Position numbers and translations under genes: made by a program. A stretch of DNA of 64,000 bases from contig NZ_QFWX01000002.1 in the NCBI RefSeq assembly GCF_003344045.1, positions 157,270-221,269 on the forward strand. Reading direction: 5' to 3'. Within the stretch, counting starts at the first letter, position 1, and every line of letters starts with the position of its first letter. A model generated the notes under the pieces. It made no database searches and was not told the DNA's origin. It worked only from the letters and a program-made list of their open reading frames with translations. This stretch comes from Marinobacter vulgaris. Its GTDB lineage: Bacteria > Pseudomonadota > Gammaproteobacteria > Pseudomonadales > Oleiphilaceae. Shown piece by piece: positions 16,453 to 24,618 of the stretch.

Positions 16453-18111
16453 CTAGGGTGCCAGCTTCCGCTTCAGCGCCTTGTTGACCGACAGCGGCAG
16501 GTTCGGCAATGCGCGCAGCATCCACGGCAGTATCCTGCGTTTCACGCCGCTCAGTGACTCTGGCGTCATCACTTCGATCAGGTGTGGCCCCGGCATGCTC
16601 AGGGCGTATTCCAGGGCTTTATTCATATCTTCGGCGGTGTCGACTCTCACTGCATGAACCCCCATACCCAGCGCCATCTCGGCGAAGTTAAGCACCGGGC
16701 CGCGCAGATCCAGTTGTGATTTGGCTTTGGTGCCGGCCCGTTCTGCCCCTACCCGCTCCAGCTCGATGTTCAGCACCGAGTAAGACGCGTTGTTGAAAAT
16801 GAAGGTGGTAACGTCCAGCTGTTCCCGGGCCATGGTCCACAGGGCCTGGATGGTGTACATGGCCGTACCATCGCCGATCAGTGCCAGTACCGGCCGGCCC
16901 GGGCAGGCAACGGCGGCACCGACGGCGTTGGGCAGGCCCTGCCCTATGGCGCCACCGGTGAGGGTGATGAGATCGTGTCTCGGTGCTCCTTCGGTCATCA
17001 TTGAAAGCATAAGACTGGAGGTAATGCCTTCGTCCACAATAATGGCGTTGTCGGGCATCAGGTGGCCTACTGCTTTGCAGACTTTTTCCGCGGTGAGCTT
17101 GCCCCTTGGCCGGCCCGGTCTTCTGGCGGATTGCAGCCGGGGTTCGGCCTGACTGGCGCCCAGGACTTCAATGAGCTTGTCGAGGCTTGCGGTGATGTCC
17201 TGATCCGGCGCTGCCAGGGTATGAACCTTGCAGGTATCGGGCACCAGATAGCTTTGCTTGCCCGGATAGGCGAAAAAAGAAACCGGAGCCTTGGCATCGA
17301 CCAGGATGAGATGTTCAATATCCGTGAGTTGTACCGTTGCCAGTTCCGCCAGGTACGCCAGGCGCTCTGCCGGAGGCAGGCCTGCGCCTCGTTCCATGCG
17401 GGTCGGGAAGGTCTCCGCCATCAGAACGACCCCGCTGTGGGCAGCAAGCTTTGCTGCCGCCAGCAGGCTGGGTTCCCGTAACGAATGGCCGCCCATCAAC
17501 AGGGCGGTTTTCCCGCCGGAACGGATGGCCGAGGCGATGGCCTCTACAGTGGCATCGTCTGCGGGTTCCGGTTCTGGTGGTGCAAGGGGCGCGCTGGGGA
17601 CGCCTCCCTCACCCCAGGAAACATCCGCCGGCAGGATCAGGGTGGCGACCTGACCGGGTGCGCTGCGTGCTGCTGCAATGGCCTCGGCGGCATCCTCGCA
17701 AAGGGTTTCAGTGCTCCGGGCAGTGCGCACAAAACCCGGTGATACGTTGCGGGCCACGGTCTCGATATCGGACTGCAACTGGGCGTCGTATTTCACATGA
17801 TAGGTGGCGTGATCGCCCACGATGTTGACCACAGGGACCTTGCCTTTGCGGGCGTTGTGCAGGTTGGCCAGCCCGTTGCCCAGGCCGCATCCCAGGTGCA
17901 GCAGTGTGGCGGCGGGCTTGTCGGCCATGCGGGCATAGCCGTCTGCCGCACCGGTGGCCACACCCTCGAACAGGGCGAGGACCGCGCGCATTTTCGGCTC
18001 ATCGTCCAGCGCAGCCACAAAATGCATTTCGCTGGTGCCGGGGTTACTGAAGCAGACTTCCACACCGGCATCCACCAGGGTTTTCATCAACGCTTGTGCG
18101 CCGTTTGTCAT
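16453..18111 (-). CDS. Thiamine diphosphate-dependent enzyme (acetolactate synthase-like)
   Basis: 552 residues, the normal three-domain ThDP enzyme length (PYR, central, PP). The PYR domain has FSNPGTSEMHFVAAL and the proton-relay glutamate Glu49 in LFEGVATGAADGYARM. The PP domain has the ThDP/Mg motif GDGTAMYTIQALWTMAREQ ending in FNN. It belongs to the acetolactate synthase/benzoylformate decarboxylase superfamily. No small regulatory subunit is nearby, so it is unlikely to be the biosynthetic acetolactate synthase. Its ATG overlaps the stop of the decayed FAD dehydrogenase (TAATG), an old coupled operon. The gene itself looks intact. The substrate is probably a 2-oxo acid. Confidence 0.85.
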   Translation of the reverse strand: MTNGAQALMKTLVDAGVEVCFSNPGTSEMHFVAALDDEPKMRAVLALFEGVATGAADGYARMADKPAATLLHLGCGLGNGLANLHNARKGKVPVVNIVGDHATYHVKYDAQLQSDIETVARNVSPGFVRTARSTETLCEDAAEAIAAARSAPGQVATLILPADVSWGEGGVPSAPLAPPEPEPADDATVEAIASAIRSGGKTALLMGGHSLREPSLLAAAKLAAHSGVVLMAETFPTRMERGAGLPPAERLAYLAELATVQLTDIEHLILVDAKAPVSFFAYPGKQSYLVPDTCKVHTLAAPDQDITASLDKLIEVLGASQAEPRLQSARRPGRPRGKLTAEKVCKAVGHLMPDNAIIVDEGITSSLMLSMMTEGAPRHDLITLTGGAIGQGLPNAVGAAVACPGRPVLALIGDGTAMYTIQALWTMAREQLDVTTFIFNNASYSVLNIELERVGAERAGTKAKSQLDLRGPVLNFAEMALGMGVHAVRVDTAEDMNKALEYALSMPGPHLIEVMTPESLSGVKRRILPWMLRALPNLPLSVNKALKRKLAP

Positions 18112-19088
18112 TATTGTTCTCCAGCCTTTGGAAATTCAGGTTTATGGGACTTGTCCAGTTGATCAGTGCCGATATCGGCAACACGGGTAACGCCTGTCAG
18201 TGTCATCGCCAGCCGCAGTTCCTGCTGCCAGCGGGACAGCAGCAGCTCTTTCACGAACAGAGGGAACTGCTGGTCCCGTATCCACGCATTATGTTCGGCG
18301 CCAGAGATGGCAAATTCTTTGGCGGCAATGCGCCAGTTGAGCAGGTGCCAGGTCCAGGACTTTTCCTGCTCGGCCACACGCTGACACAGCCAGTGGGTAT
18401 CGAATCCGGTAACCAGGAGCTCCGGGCCGATGCGTTCACCCCGGTGGTTCAGCCAAAGGGCGGATTTACAGGGGATAATAGTGGAAAAACCGGGCAGGTT
18501 GCGGACGAGCGACCGGCCAATCGGCGCGGCATTCCCTGTGGCTGCCGTTGATGTCGCCAGTAGCCAGTACCACCGCAGGGAAGGTCAGCCGGACCTCACT
18601 GCCGCTTGCTTCGTTGATCGCCACGGCACTGCAGACTTTACCGGCTTCATGGTCAAGTGCGGTTATCCTGTGCTGGTGCAGCAGGGTCAGCTTTCCGGCA
18701 CTGTTTTCACGGTGCAGAGCCTCCAGCAGGCAGCGGACCGGTTCCCGGGCCGTGCCCCAGATTACATGGTAACGGGGCAGACGGTTACCATCGCCGAGGC
18801 GGCCGCGCTCCACCCAGTTGACCGCCGGCAGGAGTTTGATGCCTTCCCTGCGCAGCCAGTCCTCCAGAGCCCTCTCTGGAGAATCCGCAATCTTCATGCG
18901 TTTCTGCAGCGACGGCCTACCAGCATCTTCCCGCCAAAGGCCCACAGCGCCAGGCCGCCCATACTGTCAGCAGTATCGCGGTCTGCCAGGGTGACACTCT
19001 TCCCGGCTAGCAGGGCTTCAAGTGCTGCGACAATACCGGCCAGGCCTCCCCCGACCACCAGAACATCTGAAGCAATCATTTTGGCCAT
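18111..19088 (-). pseudogene. Decayed FAD-binding dehydrogenase (ketosteroid dehydrogenase-like)
   Basis: Three segments of one FAD-binding dehydrogenase (family length about 550 residues) survive in different frames. Segment 1 (about 19088-18918) has the FAD motif DVLVVGGGLAGIVAALEA and GGLALWAFGGKMLVG. After a frameshift near 18915, segment 2 (to 18466) continues LQKRMKIADSPERALEDWL, then VERGRLGDGNRLPRYHVIWG. Some 40-50 residues are then missing, and segment 3 resumes as SALWLNHRGERIGPELLVTG and IAAKEFAISGAEHN. It stops at 18111, about 150 residues short of the usual C-terminus. The gene cannot make a functional enzyme unless the frameshift is a sequencing error, and the missing pieces argue against that. 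Confidence 0.85.
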
Positions 19089-19130
19089 ACCCCGCCTCCG
19101 ACCTGCTGGCAATGAGTTGTCTGAAGCAAA

Positions 19131-19194
19131 GATATACCGGTACCATGGCTTTAAAATTGACTTCAAAGGCCATTTAAATTGACATTATAGGCCA
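19131..19194 (-). promoter_or_regulatory. AraC-type paired operator and promoter of the decayed operon
   Basis: Two direct repeats, ATTGACTTCAAAGGCCA (19156-19172) and ATTGACATTATAGGCCA (19178-19194), match at 14 of 17 positions and are spaced 22 bp, two helical turns. On the minus strand the proximal repeat overlaps the expected -35 of a promoter whose -10 would be TATATC (19136-19131), preceded by CCGG. This is the layout of class II AraC activators. It lies between the FAD dehydrogenase remnant and the divergent AraC remnant. Confidence 0.65.
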
Positions 19195-19211
19195 CCGTTT
19201 CCCTTGGCTGG

Positions 19212-19507
19212 GTGAACACCGTTTTTGCCACCGCACAACGCCTGACCGTCAGCACCGACACCCTGCTGGCCACGGCAGGCATTCCGGCTGCTGCGCGGGA
19301 GCATGAACGCTGGCCTATCGACGACATCACCCGGCTCTGGCATGCGGCAGGGCGAGCTGGCGGGCGCTGCAATCCGTGGCTGATACCAATGCCTCGCTGC
19401 CGGAGATTGCCGAGTCTCTGGGTTTCGCGGAGGTCAGCACCTTCTATCGTGCCTTTCGGCGGTGGACAGGTTCACCGCCGGTGCGTTGGCGCAAACAGCA
19501 AAACTAA
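19212..19507 (+). pseudogene. AraC-family regulator remnant
   Basis: The N-terminus from a GTG at 19212 (FATAQRLTVSTDTLLATAGI, then WPIDDITRLWHAA) resembles AraC-family regulators of the OruR/ArgR-like type. After about 19340 the reading frame changes, and the C-terminal end of an AraC DNA-binding domain follows to the TAA at 19505-19507: LPEIAESLGFAEVSTFYRAF, then RRWTGSPPVRWR. About 200 residues in between are missing. It is divergent from the FAD dehydrogenase remnant, so it is the likely former regulator of that operon. Confidence 0.8.
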
Positions 19508-19597
19508 CCCCGCTGCCAGCCCCACCTTTTGTCTTGTTACATCCCCGCTTTGCCCTGACAATGCACTGTTATATTCACCCCATCGTGGAACTGAGAC

Positions 19598-20488
19598 ATG
19601 CTCGAGAGTTTGGCTTTGACCCCTGAAAGTTTTTCGTTGCCGGACTCCATGTGGAGGCTGCTGATCAGCACCGGTCTGCTGTTGCTCGCCATCATCATCC
19701 TGCGAACCCTGACCGCCCGTTTTATACGGCGAAACGTGGCATCCTCCGAGTTGCGGGGTCGCTTGCTGGTAAACTTTCGCAACGGTTTTCTGCTGCTGGG
19801 CATTCTGGGGGTGGCGCTGATCTGGGGAGACCAGATCCGTTCCCTGGCATTGTCCATCGTAGCCATCGCCGTCGCCTTTGTGGTCGCGACCAAGGAGTTG
19901 ATCCTCTGCGTTTCCGGCGCGATTCTCAAGAGCGGCGCCGGCTCTTTCAATCTGGGTGACCGCATACAGGTGAAGGATTTCCGCGGTGATGTTATCGACC
20001 AGACCCTGCTGGCGACCACCATCCTCGAAGTTGGCCCGGGCAAGACTGGCCATCAGCGCACGGGCCGCATGGTTGTCATACCCAACGCTCTGTTCGTGTC
20101 TGAACCGGTCACCAACGAAAGTTTTACCGACCACTGGGACTTCCACGTTTTTACCGTGCCCTTTAAACGGGAGGACGACTGGCAGGCCGCCCAGAAAGCT
20201 CTGCTGGAAGCTGCCAATCGCCACTGCAGACCCTATCTGGAATCTGCCCGCAAGCATATGAACAAGGTCGGCGTTTTGCGGGGTCTGGAAGCACCCTCGG
20301 TAGACCCACGGGTGACCATCCAGGCCCCGGTTGCCAGTGAAATCCACCTCACTGTCCGGCTGCCGGTCAAATCCGGACAGCGCAGTTACATCGAGCAGGC
20401 TATTCTTTCAGAGGTTTTTGCCAGCACCGATTTCTTCAACCAGGAGCCCCGCCCCTGCGATGATGAAAAGCAGGAGAGGGACCTCTGA
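19598..20488 (+). CDS. MscS-like mechanosensitive channel
   Basis: 296 residues. The first half has three to four hydrophobic helices (about 17-37, 60-77, 80-100), the last leading into the MscS pore-like helix. The beta domain has FNLGDRIQVKDFRGDVIDQTLL and the motif GRMVVIPNALFVSEPVTN. A cytoplasmic alpha/beta tail (about 185-285) follows. These channels release solutes on hypo-osmotic shock. The protein is shorter than large MscK-type channels and close to MscS size. A TTG-start membrane protein follows 36 bases later. Confidence 0.86.
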   Translation: MLESLALTPESFSLPDSMWRLLISTGLLLLAIIILRTLTARFIRRNVASSELRGRLLVNFRNGFLLLGILGVALIWGDQIRSLALSIVAIAVAFVVATKELILCVSGAILKSGAGSFNLGDRIQVKDFRGDVIDQTLLATTILEVGPGKTGHQRTGRMVVIPNALFVSEPVTNESFTDHWDFHVFTVPFKREDDWQAAQKALLEAANRHCRPYLESARKHMNKVGVLRGLEAPSVDPRVTIQAPVASEIHLTVRLPVKSGQRSYIEQAILSEVFASTDFFNQEPRPCDDEKQERDL

Positions 20489-20524
20489 GAAAGGTCCGCA
20501 GTCAGGACATCACAGGAGAAACCA

Positions 20525-20926
20525 TTGATCCCGAATGTCGCTTTCAAGGTCTTCCTGGTGTGGATAGGCATCGTGATTCTGGCCATCGCCAATGGCCTAT
20601 TGCGCGAGGCAATACTGATCCCGGTGATGAGCAAGCCCACCGGGATGGTACTTAGCGGTGTTATGCTGAGCGGCCTCATTCTTGCAGTGGCCTACCTGAC
20701 GCTGCCCTGGTTCGGGCCGCTGCCGCTGACAGGTTACGCAGCGATTGGCATCGGCTGGCTCTGCCTTACCCTGGCATTCGAATTCAGCTTTGGCCGGGTT
20801 ATTCAGGGTAAGCCATGGCCCGAGCTTTTCGAGGCCTACCTGTTCCGGGACGGCAACATCTGGCCAGTTGTACTGTTGGTAACGGCCCTGGCGCCATACA
20901 TTGCAGCCAAAGTCAGGGGATGGTGA
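20525..20926 (+). CDS. Small membrane protein of unknown function
   Basis: 133 residues with four predicted membrane helices (about 7-27, 38-60, 69-90, 110-128). It starts with TTG, supported by AGGAG seven bases upstream. No in-frame ATG comes before residue 35, inside the first helical hairpin. It lies between the MscS-like channel and the RetSat-like oxidoreductase on the same strand with short gaps, so it may share their transcript. I do not recognise a characterised family. Confidence 0.68.
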   Translation: MIPNVAFKVFLVWIGIVILAIANGLLREAILIPVMSKPTGMVLSGVMLSGLILAVAYLTLPWFGPLPLTGYAAIGIGWLCLTLAFEFSFGRVIQGKPWPELFEAYLFRDGNIWPVVLLVTALAPYIAAKVRGW

Positions 20927-20969
20927 TGAACGCCGCGGATAACGAACCCTCTCACAAGGACCAGGCACC

Positions 20970-22595
20970 ATGAACAGCCCCAAACCCAGCACCATTCGTG
21001 TCGGCCGGCGTTACCGTGCCAACCGCCTGGAGGGTCCCTACGATGCCATTGTTATCGGCTCCGGTATTGGCGGCCTGACCACCGCAGCCTGCATGAGCAA
21101 ACTGGGCAAGAAGGTGGTGGTGTTCGAGCAGCACTACACCGCTGGCGGATTTACCCACAGTTACGACCGTAATGGTTACGAATGGGACGTGGGCGTTCAC
21201 TACATCGGCGATGTCGGCGCGGACCACACCCTAACCAAGCGCCTGTTTGATCACATCACCGACGGCCAGCTGAAGTGGGCGCCCATGGACAGCCACTTTG
21301 ACCGCATCTTCATTGGCGACCGCCATGTTGATCTGGTGGCCGGGCCGGACAATTTCAAAGCCGAACTGAAAAAAGCCTTTCCCGGTGAAGCGCGGGCCAT
21401 CGACACTTACCTTGATTACCTGAAGCAGGTTGCCAAAGCCATGCCTGCGCTGGTCATCGGCAAAGTGCTGCCCGACCTGGCCGCGGGCCCCCTGCGCAAG
21501 GTGGTGAACCGAACCGCGCCTGCGTTTCTGAACCGCCCCACCCGCGAGGTTCTGGAAGGCCTGACCAGCGACCAGGAACTGATCGCCGTGCTGACCGGCC
21601 AGTGGGGCGACAACGGCCTGCCGCCAGCTGAATCCAGCTTTATCATCCACGCCCTAATAGCGCGCCATTACCTCTACGGTGGCTACTACCCCATTGGTGG
21701 CGCCTCGGAAATGGCCAGGACCATTATCCCGGTGATCCAGCAGAGCGGTGGCGAGGTCTTCACCTACGCCGACGTTACCGACATCCTGATCCAGAAAGGC
21801 AAGGCCGTTGGTGTCCGTATGGCAGATGGCGAGGAAGTCCATGCCCCGCTGGTAATCAGCAATGCCGGGGTGTTCAACACCTTCGGCAAACTGCTGCCGC
21901 AAACCGCGCCGCAGCGGGACTATTACCAGCAGAAGCTGAAAACCGTAGAGCGCTCCATGGCAAGCAACTGCCTGTATATCGGCCTGCAGGATACCGCCCA
22001 GAACCTGAAGCTGCCGAAAACCAACTACTGGATCTACCCGGGTGCCGACTACGAAAAGCAGTTGAGTGACTTCATGGCGGCCCCGGAGGAGACCGATATT
22101 CCGCTGACCTACATCTCCTTCCCCTCCGCCAAGGACCCGAGCTTTGCGGAGCGCTACCCCGGCAGAGCCACCATCGAAATTGTCGCCCCCGGGCCTTACG
22201 AGTGGTACGAGGAATGGTCGGATAAAACCTGGGGCAAGCGTGGCGAGGACTACGAAGCAAAGAAGGAAGCCTTCGCCCAGCGGCTGCTGGCAAAACTGTA
22301 TGAGAAGTTCCCGCATCTTGAAGGCAAGGTGGATTACTACGAGTTGTCCACGCCCCTGTCCACCGACTATTTCTGCCGCTACAGTAAAGGTGAAATCTAC
22401 GGCCTGAACCACACCCCCGGCCGCTTCGAGCAGGACTGGCTCAAGCCCAAAACCCGCATACCCGGCCTTTACCTGACCGGCCAGGATGTGATGACCTGTG
22501 GTGTGGCAGGGGCCATGATCGGTGGGTTGCTGGCAACCGTGGCAGTTAGTGGCCTCAGGGGGCTGCCATTGGCCAAAAAGATGTTTGTGGGTTAA
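20970..22595 (+). CDS. RetSat/CrtI-like FAD-dependent oxidoreductase
   Basis: 541-residue flavoprotein of the phytoene desaturase/all-trans-retinol saturase superfamily. The FAD-binding start is YDAIVIGSGIGGLTTAACMS (about 24-43), followed by KKVVVFEQHYTAGGFTHSY. WDVGVHYIGDVG is characteristic of the retinol saturase-like branch. The C-terminal flavin motif is PGLYLTGQDVMTCGVAGAM (about 500-518). It likely desaturates or saturates a hydrophobic polyene or lipid. No other carotenoid gene is nearby, so the substrate stays open. AAGGA precedes the ATG. Confidence 0.85.
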   Translation: MNSPKPSTIRVGRRYRANRLEGPYDAIVIGSGIGGLTTAACMSKLGKKVVVFEQHYTAGGFTHSYDRNGYEWDVGVHYIGDVGADHTLTKRLFDHITDGQLKWAPMDSHFDRIFIGDRHVDLVAGPDNFKAELKKAFPGEARAIDTYLDYLKQVAKAMPALVIGKVLPDLAAGPLRKVVNRTAPAFLNRPTREVLEGLTSDQELIAVLTGQWGDNGLPPAESSFIIHALIARHYLYGGYYPIGGASEMARTIIPVIQQSGGEVFTYADVTDILIQKGKAVGVRMADGEEVHAPLVISNAGVFNTFGKLLPQTAPQRDYYQQKLKTVERSMASNCLYIGLQDTAQNLKLPKTNYWIYPGADYEKQLSDFMAAPEETDIPLTYISFPSAKDPSFAERYPGRATIEIVAPGPYEWYEEWSDKTWGKRGEDYEAKKEAFAQRLLAKLYEKFPHLEGKVDYYELSTPLSTDYFCRYSKGEIYGLNHTPGRFEQDWLKPKTRIPGLYLTGQDVMTCGVAGAMIGGLLATVAVSGLRGLPLAKKMFVG

Positions 22596-22611
22596 CGCAT
22601 AGGGAGATTTG

Positions 22612-23118
22612 ATGTTCTGCTTCTGTTACGGCTCCAATATGTCTCAGCGCAGGCTTCAGGCCCGGGTCCCATCGGCCCGGTTTGTCACTGTCGCCCAACT
22701 GCATGCCCACCGCTTGCGCTTCCATAAAGCCGCCATGGACGGCTCCGCCAAATGCGACGCAGCGGAGACGGAAGATCCGCAAGACCGGGTGATCGGTGTG
22801 GTCTACGAGATCGCCGACAACGAAAAGCCAGACCTGGACCGGCATGAAGCACTGGGGCGCGGATATGACGAAAAGCACGTAGAACTGGTTACCGGGGAAG
22901 GTTACCTGCGGGCCTGGATGTACTTTGCCACCCGTATCAATACTTCACTGAAACCTTTCCACTGGTATAAGGACCACGTTCTGATCGGCGCCCGGGAAAA
23001 CGGTCTGCCGGCGGATTATATTGCGCAGATCGAGGCCGTGGAATCGATCAACGACCCCAGGTACAAGCGACACGAACGGGAATTGGCGATTTATGGGCAA
23101 CACAGGATCACCCACTAA
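22612..23118 (+). CDS. Gamma-glutamylcyclotransferase-like protein
   Basis: 168 residues of the GGCT-like fold. The N-terminus MFCFCYGSNMSQRRLQAR carries the substrate-loop YGSN motif. A conserved glutamate in LDRHEALGRGYDE is placed as the catalytic acid/base. The protein ends HERELAIYGQHRITH. The family releases 5-oxoproline from gamma-glutamyl compounds. The ATG at 22612 follows AGGGAG. It starts 16 bases after the RetSat-like gene and ends 4 bases from the end of the convergent puuB, whose substrate is itself a gamma-glutamyl amine, a suggestive but unproven link. Confidence 0.83.
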   Translation: MFCFCYGSNMSQRRLQARVPSARFVTVAQLHAHRLRFHKAAMDGSAKCDAAETEDPQDRVIGVVYEIADNEKPDLDRHEALGRGYDEKHVELVTGEGYLRAWMYFATRINTSLKPFHWYKDHVLIGARENGLPADYIAQIEAVESINDPRYKRHERELAIYGQHRITH

Positions 23119-23122
23119 TTGC

Positions 23123-24406
23123 TCACACTCCTAACCGGTCCCGCAACCCGTAATACCAGGCACCCAATGCTGTGAATGGCACCCTGAACAAGCGCCCACC
23201 AGGAAAGGGGTAGTGCGGCAGGCTGGCAAAGGCGTCGAAGCGTTCAGCCTGGCCTTCGATAGCCAAAGCCAGAGCCTTCCCCGCGACGTGAGTGAAGGTG
23301 ACGCCGTGGCCGGAGCAGCCCTGGGAATAGAATACATTGTGCTGCAGGCGGCCCATCTGCGGTAGACGTGACAGGGTGAGCAGGAAATTACCAGTCCACG
23401 CGTAATCGATTTTCACATCCGCCAATTGCGGAAAGGTTTTCAGCATGTTGGGACGAATCAGCCGTTCGATATTGGCCGGGTCGCGGGCGCCGTATACCAC
23501 TCCACCACCGTAGAGCAGGCGCCTGTCGCCGGAGAGCCGGAAGTAGTCCAGCAGATAGTTGCAGTCTTCCACGCAGTTATCGTCGGGTAGCAGCCGTTTG
23601 GCGGTGGCTTCGTCCAGCGATTCGGTAGCGATAATCTGCGAGCCGCAGGGCATGGACTTTGCGCCCAGCTCCGGCACCAGCCCGCCCAGGTAGGCATTCC
23701 CTGCCAGCACCACGAACTGCGCCCTGACCTCTCCTTCCCCGGTCTTCACTGTTGCCGGCTGGCCCGGAATAATCCGTACGACTTCGGAATGTTCATGAAT
23801 CACGCCACCCCGGGATTCCAGGGCAGCCGCTTCACCCAGCGCCAGATTGAGCGGATGAATATGCCCGCCAGTATGGTCGATAGCCCCGCCAACATAACGG
23901 TCAGTGCCGATGCTGCCACAGATGGCTTGCCTATCCAGCAGTTCCAGTTGATGGTAGCCGAACCGGCGCCATAGGGTCTGCTGGTTATTCAGATGTTCAA
24001 GCTGTCGCGGGTTCAGGGCCGCGAAGATTCCACCTTCTTTCAGATCACAACGGATGCCGTAATCCCGAACCCGCTGGCGGATGATCTGGCTGCCTTCAAA
24101 GGCCATGTCGGCCAGCAGATGCAAATGGTCTGGTGTTGTCTGGCGTTCGATGCTGTCCAGATCCCGGCTGAAGCTGTTCACAATCTGGCCGCCGTTGCGG
24201 CCCGACGCACCCCAACCCACGGTTGCTGCTTCCAGCACGACTACCCGGAATCCGGCCTCGGCCAGGAACAACGCCGTGGACAAACCTGTGTATCCGGCGC
24301 CCACCACGCACACGTCAGCCTCGCATTGGCCCCTGAGCGGCGGGCGTATCGGTGCGGGATTGGCAGAGGCCATGTAATAGGAAGGAGCCGGGGCATACTG
24401 GGTCAT
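23123..24406 (-). CDS. puuB: Gamma-glutamylputrescine oxidoreductase
   Basis: 427-residue DAO-type flavoprotein. The FAD motif DVCVVGAGYTGLSTALFLAE (about 31-50) is followed by VVVLEAATVGWGASGRNGGQ, the signature of PuuB-like amine oxidases. FYSQGCSGHGVTFTHVAGKAL near the C-terminus completes the FAD site. It would oxidise gamma-glutamylputrescine to the aldehyde that PuuC uses. It is divergent from puuC with a 212-bp spacer, and puuA and the putrescine importer are close by. Confidence 0.9.
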   Translation of the reverse strand: MTQYAPAPSYYMASANPAPIRPPLRGQCEADVCVVGAGYTGLSTALFLAEAGFRVVVLEAATVGWGASGRNGGQIVNSFSRDLDSIERQTTPDHLHLLADMAFEGSQIIRQRVRDYGIRCDLKEGGIFAALNPRQLEHLNNQQTLWRRFGYHQLELLDRQAICGSIGTDRYVGGAIDHTGGHIHPLNLALGEAAALESRGGVIHEHSEVVRIIPGQPATVKTGEGEVRAQFVVLAGNAYLGGLVPELGAKSMPCGSQIIATESLDEATAKRLLPDDNCVEDCNYLLDYFRLSGDRRLLYGGGVVYGARDPANIERLIRPNMLKTFPQLADVKIDYAWTGNFLLTLSRLPQMGRLQHNVFYSQGCSGHGVTFTHVAGKALALAIEGQAERFDAFASLPHYPFPGGRLFRVPFTALGAWYYGLRDRLGV

Positions 24407-24433
24407 GATGCTACGCCATACAGGGTGACGGGT

Positions 24434-24455
24434 TGATCAGGAGCTGATCAGGAGC
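24434..24455. repeat. 11-bp tandem direct repeat upstream of puuB
   Basis: TGATCAGGAGC occurs twice in exact tandem, 28 bp upstream of the puuB start in the puuB-puuC divergent spacer, and is followed by TTTTTAAAA. It could be a regulator site or a simple duplication. Confidence 0.6.
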
Positions 24456-24618
24456 TTTTTAAAACGAATCTGGAGGCGGCTGGAAAAAGCAACGCCGACG
24501 CCAGTTTATGCCACACCCCGAGATTGCGGAAGACAGGTTCTTCTACCTATATCAGAGGCAGCGATTGGCCACGAAAGTGCTGCTATGATTGGTCAAAATC
24601 CCTGCCTGCGAGACAGCC

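Noticed and set aside
16250..16456. 68-codon open frame in the 429-bp spacer
   Set aside because: No ribosome site and no recognisable motif, and it overlaps the end of the ThDP enzyme gene.
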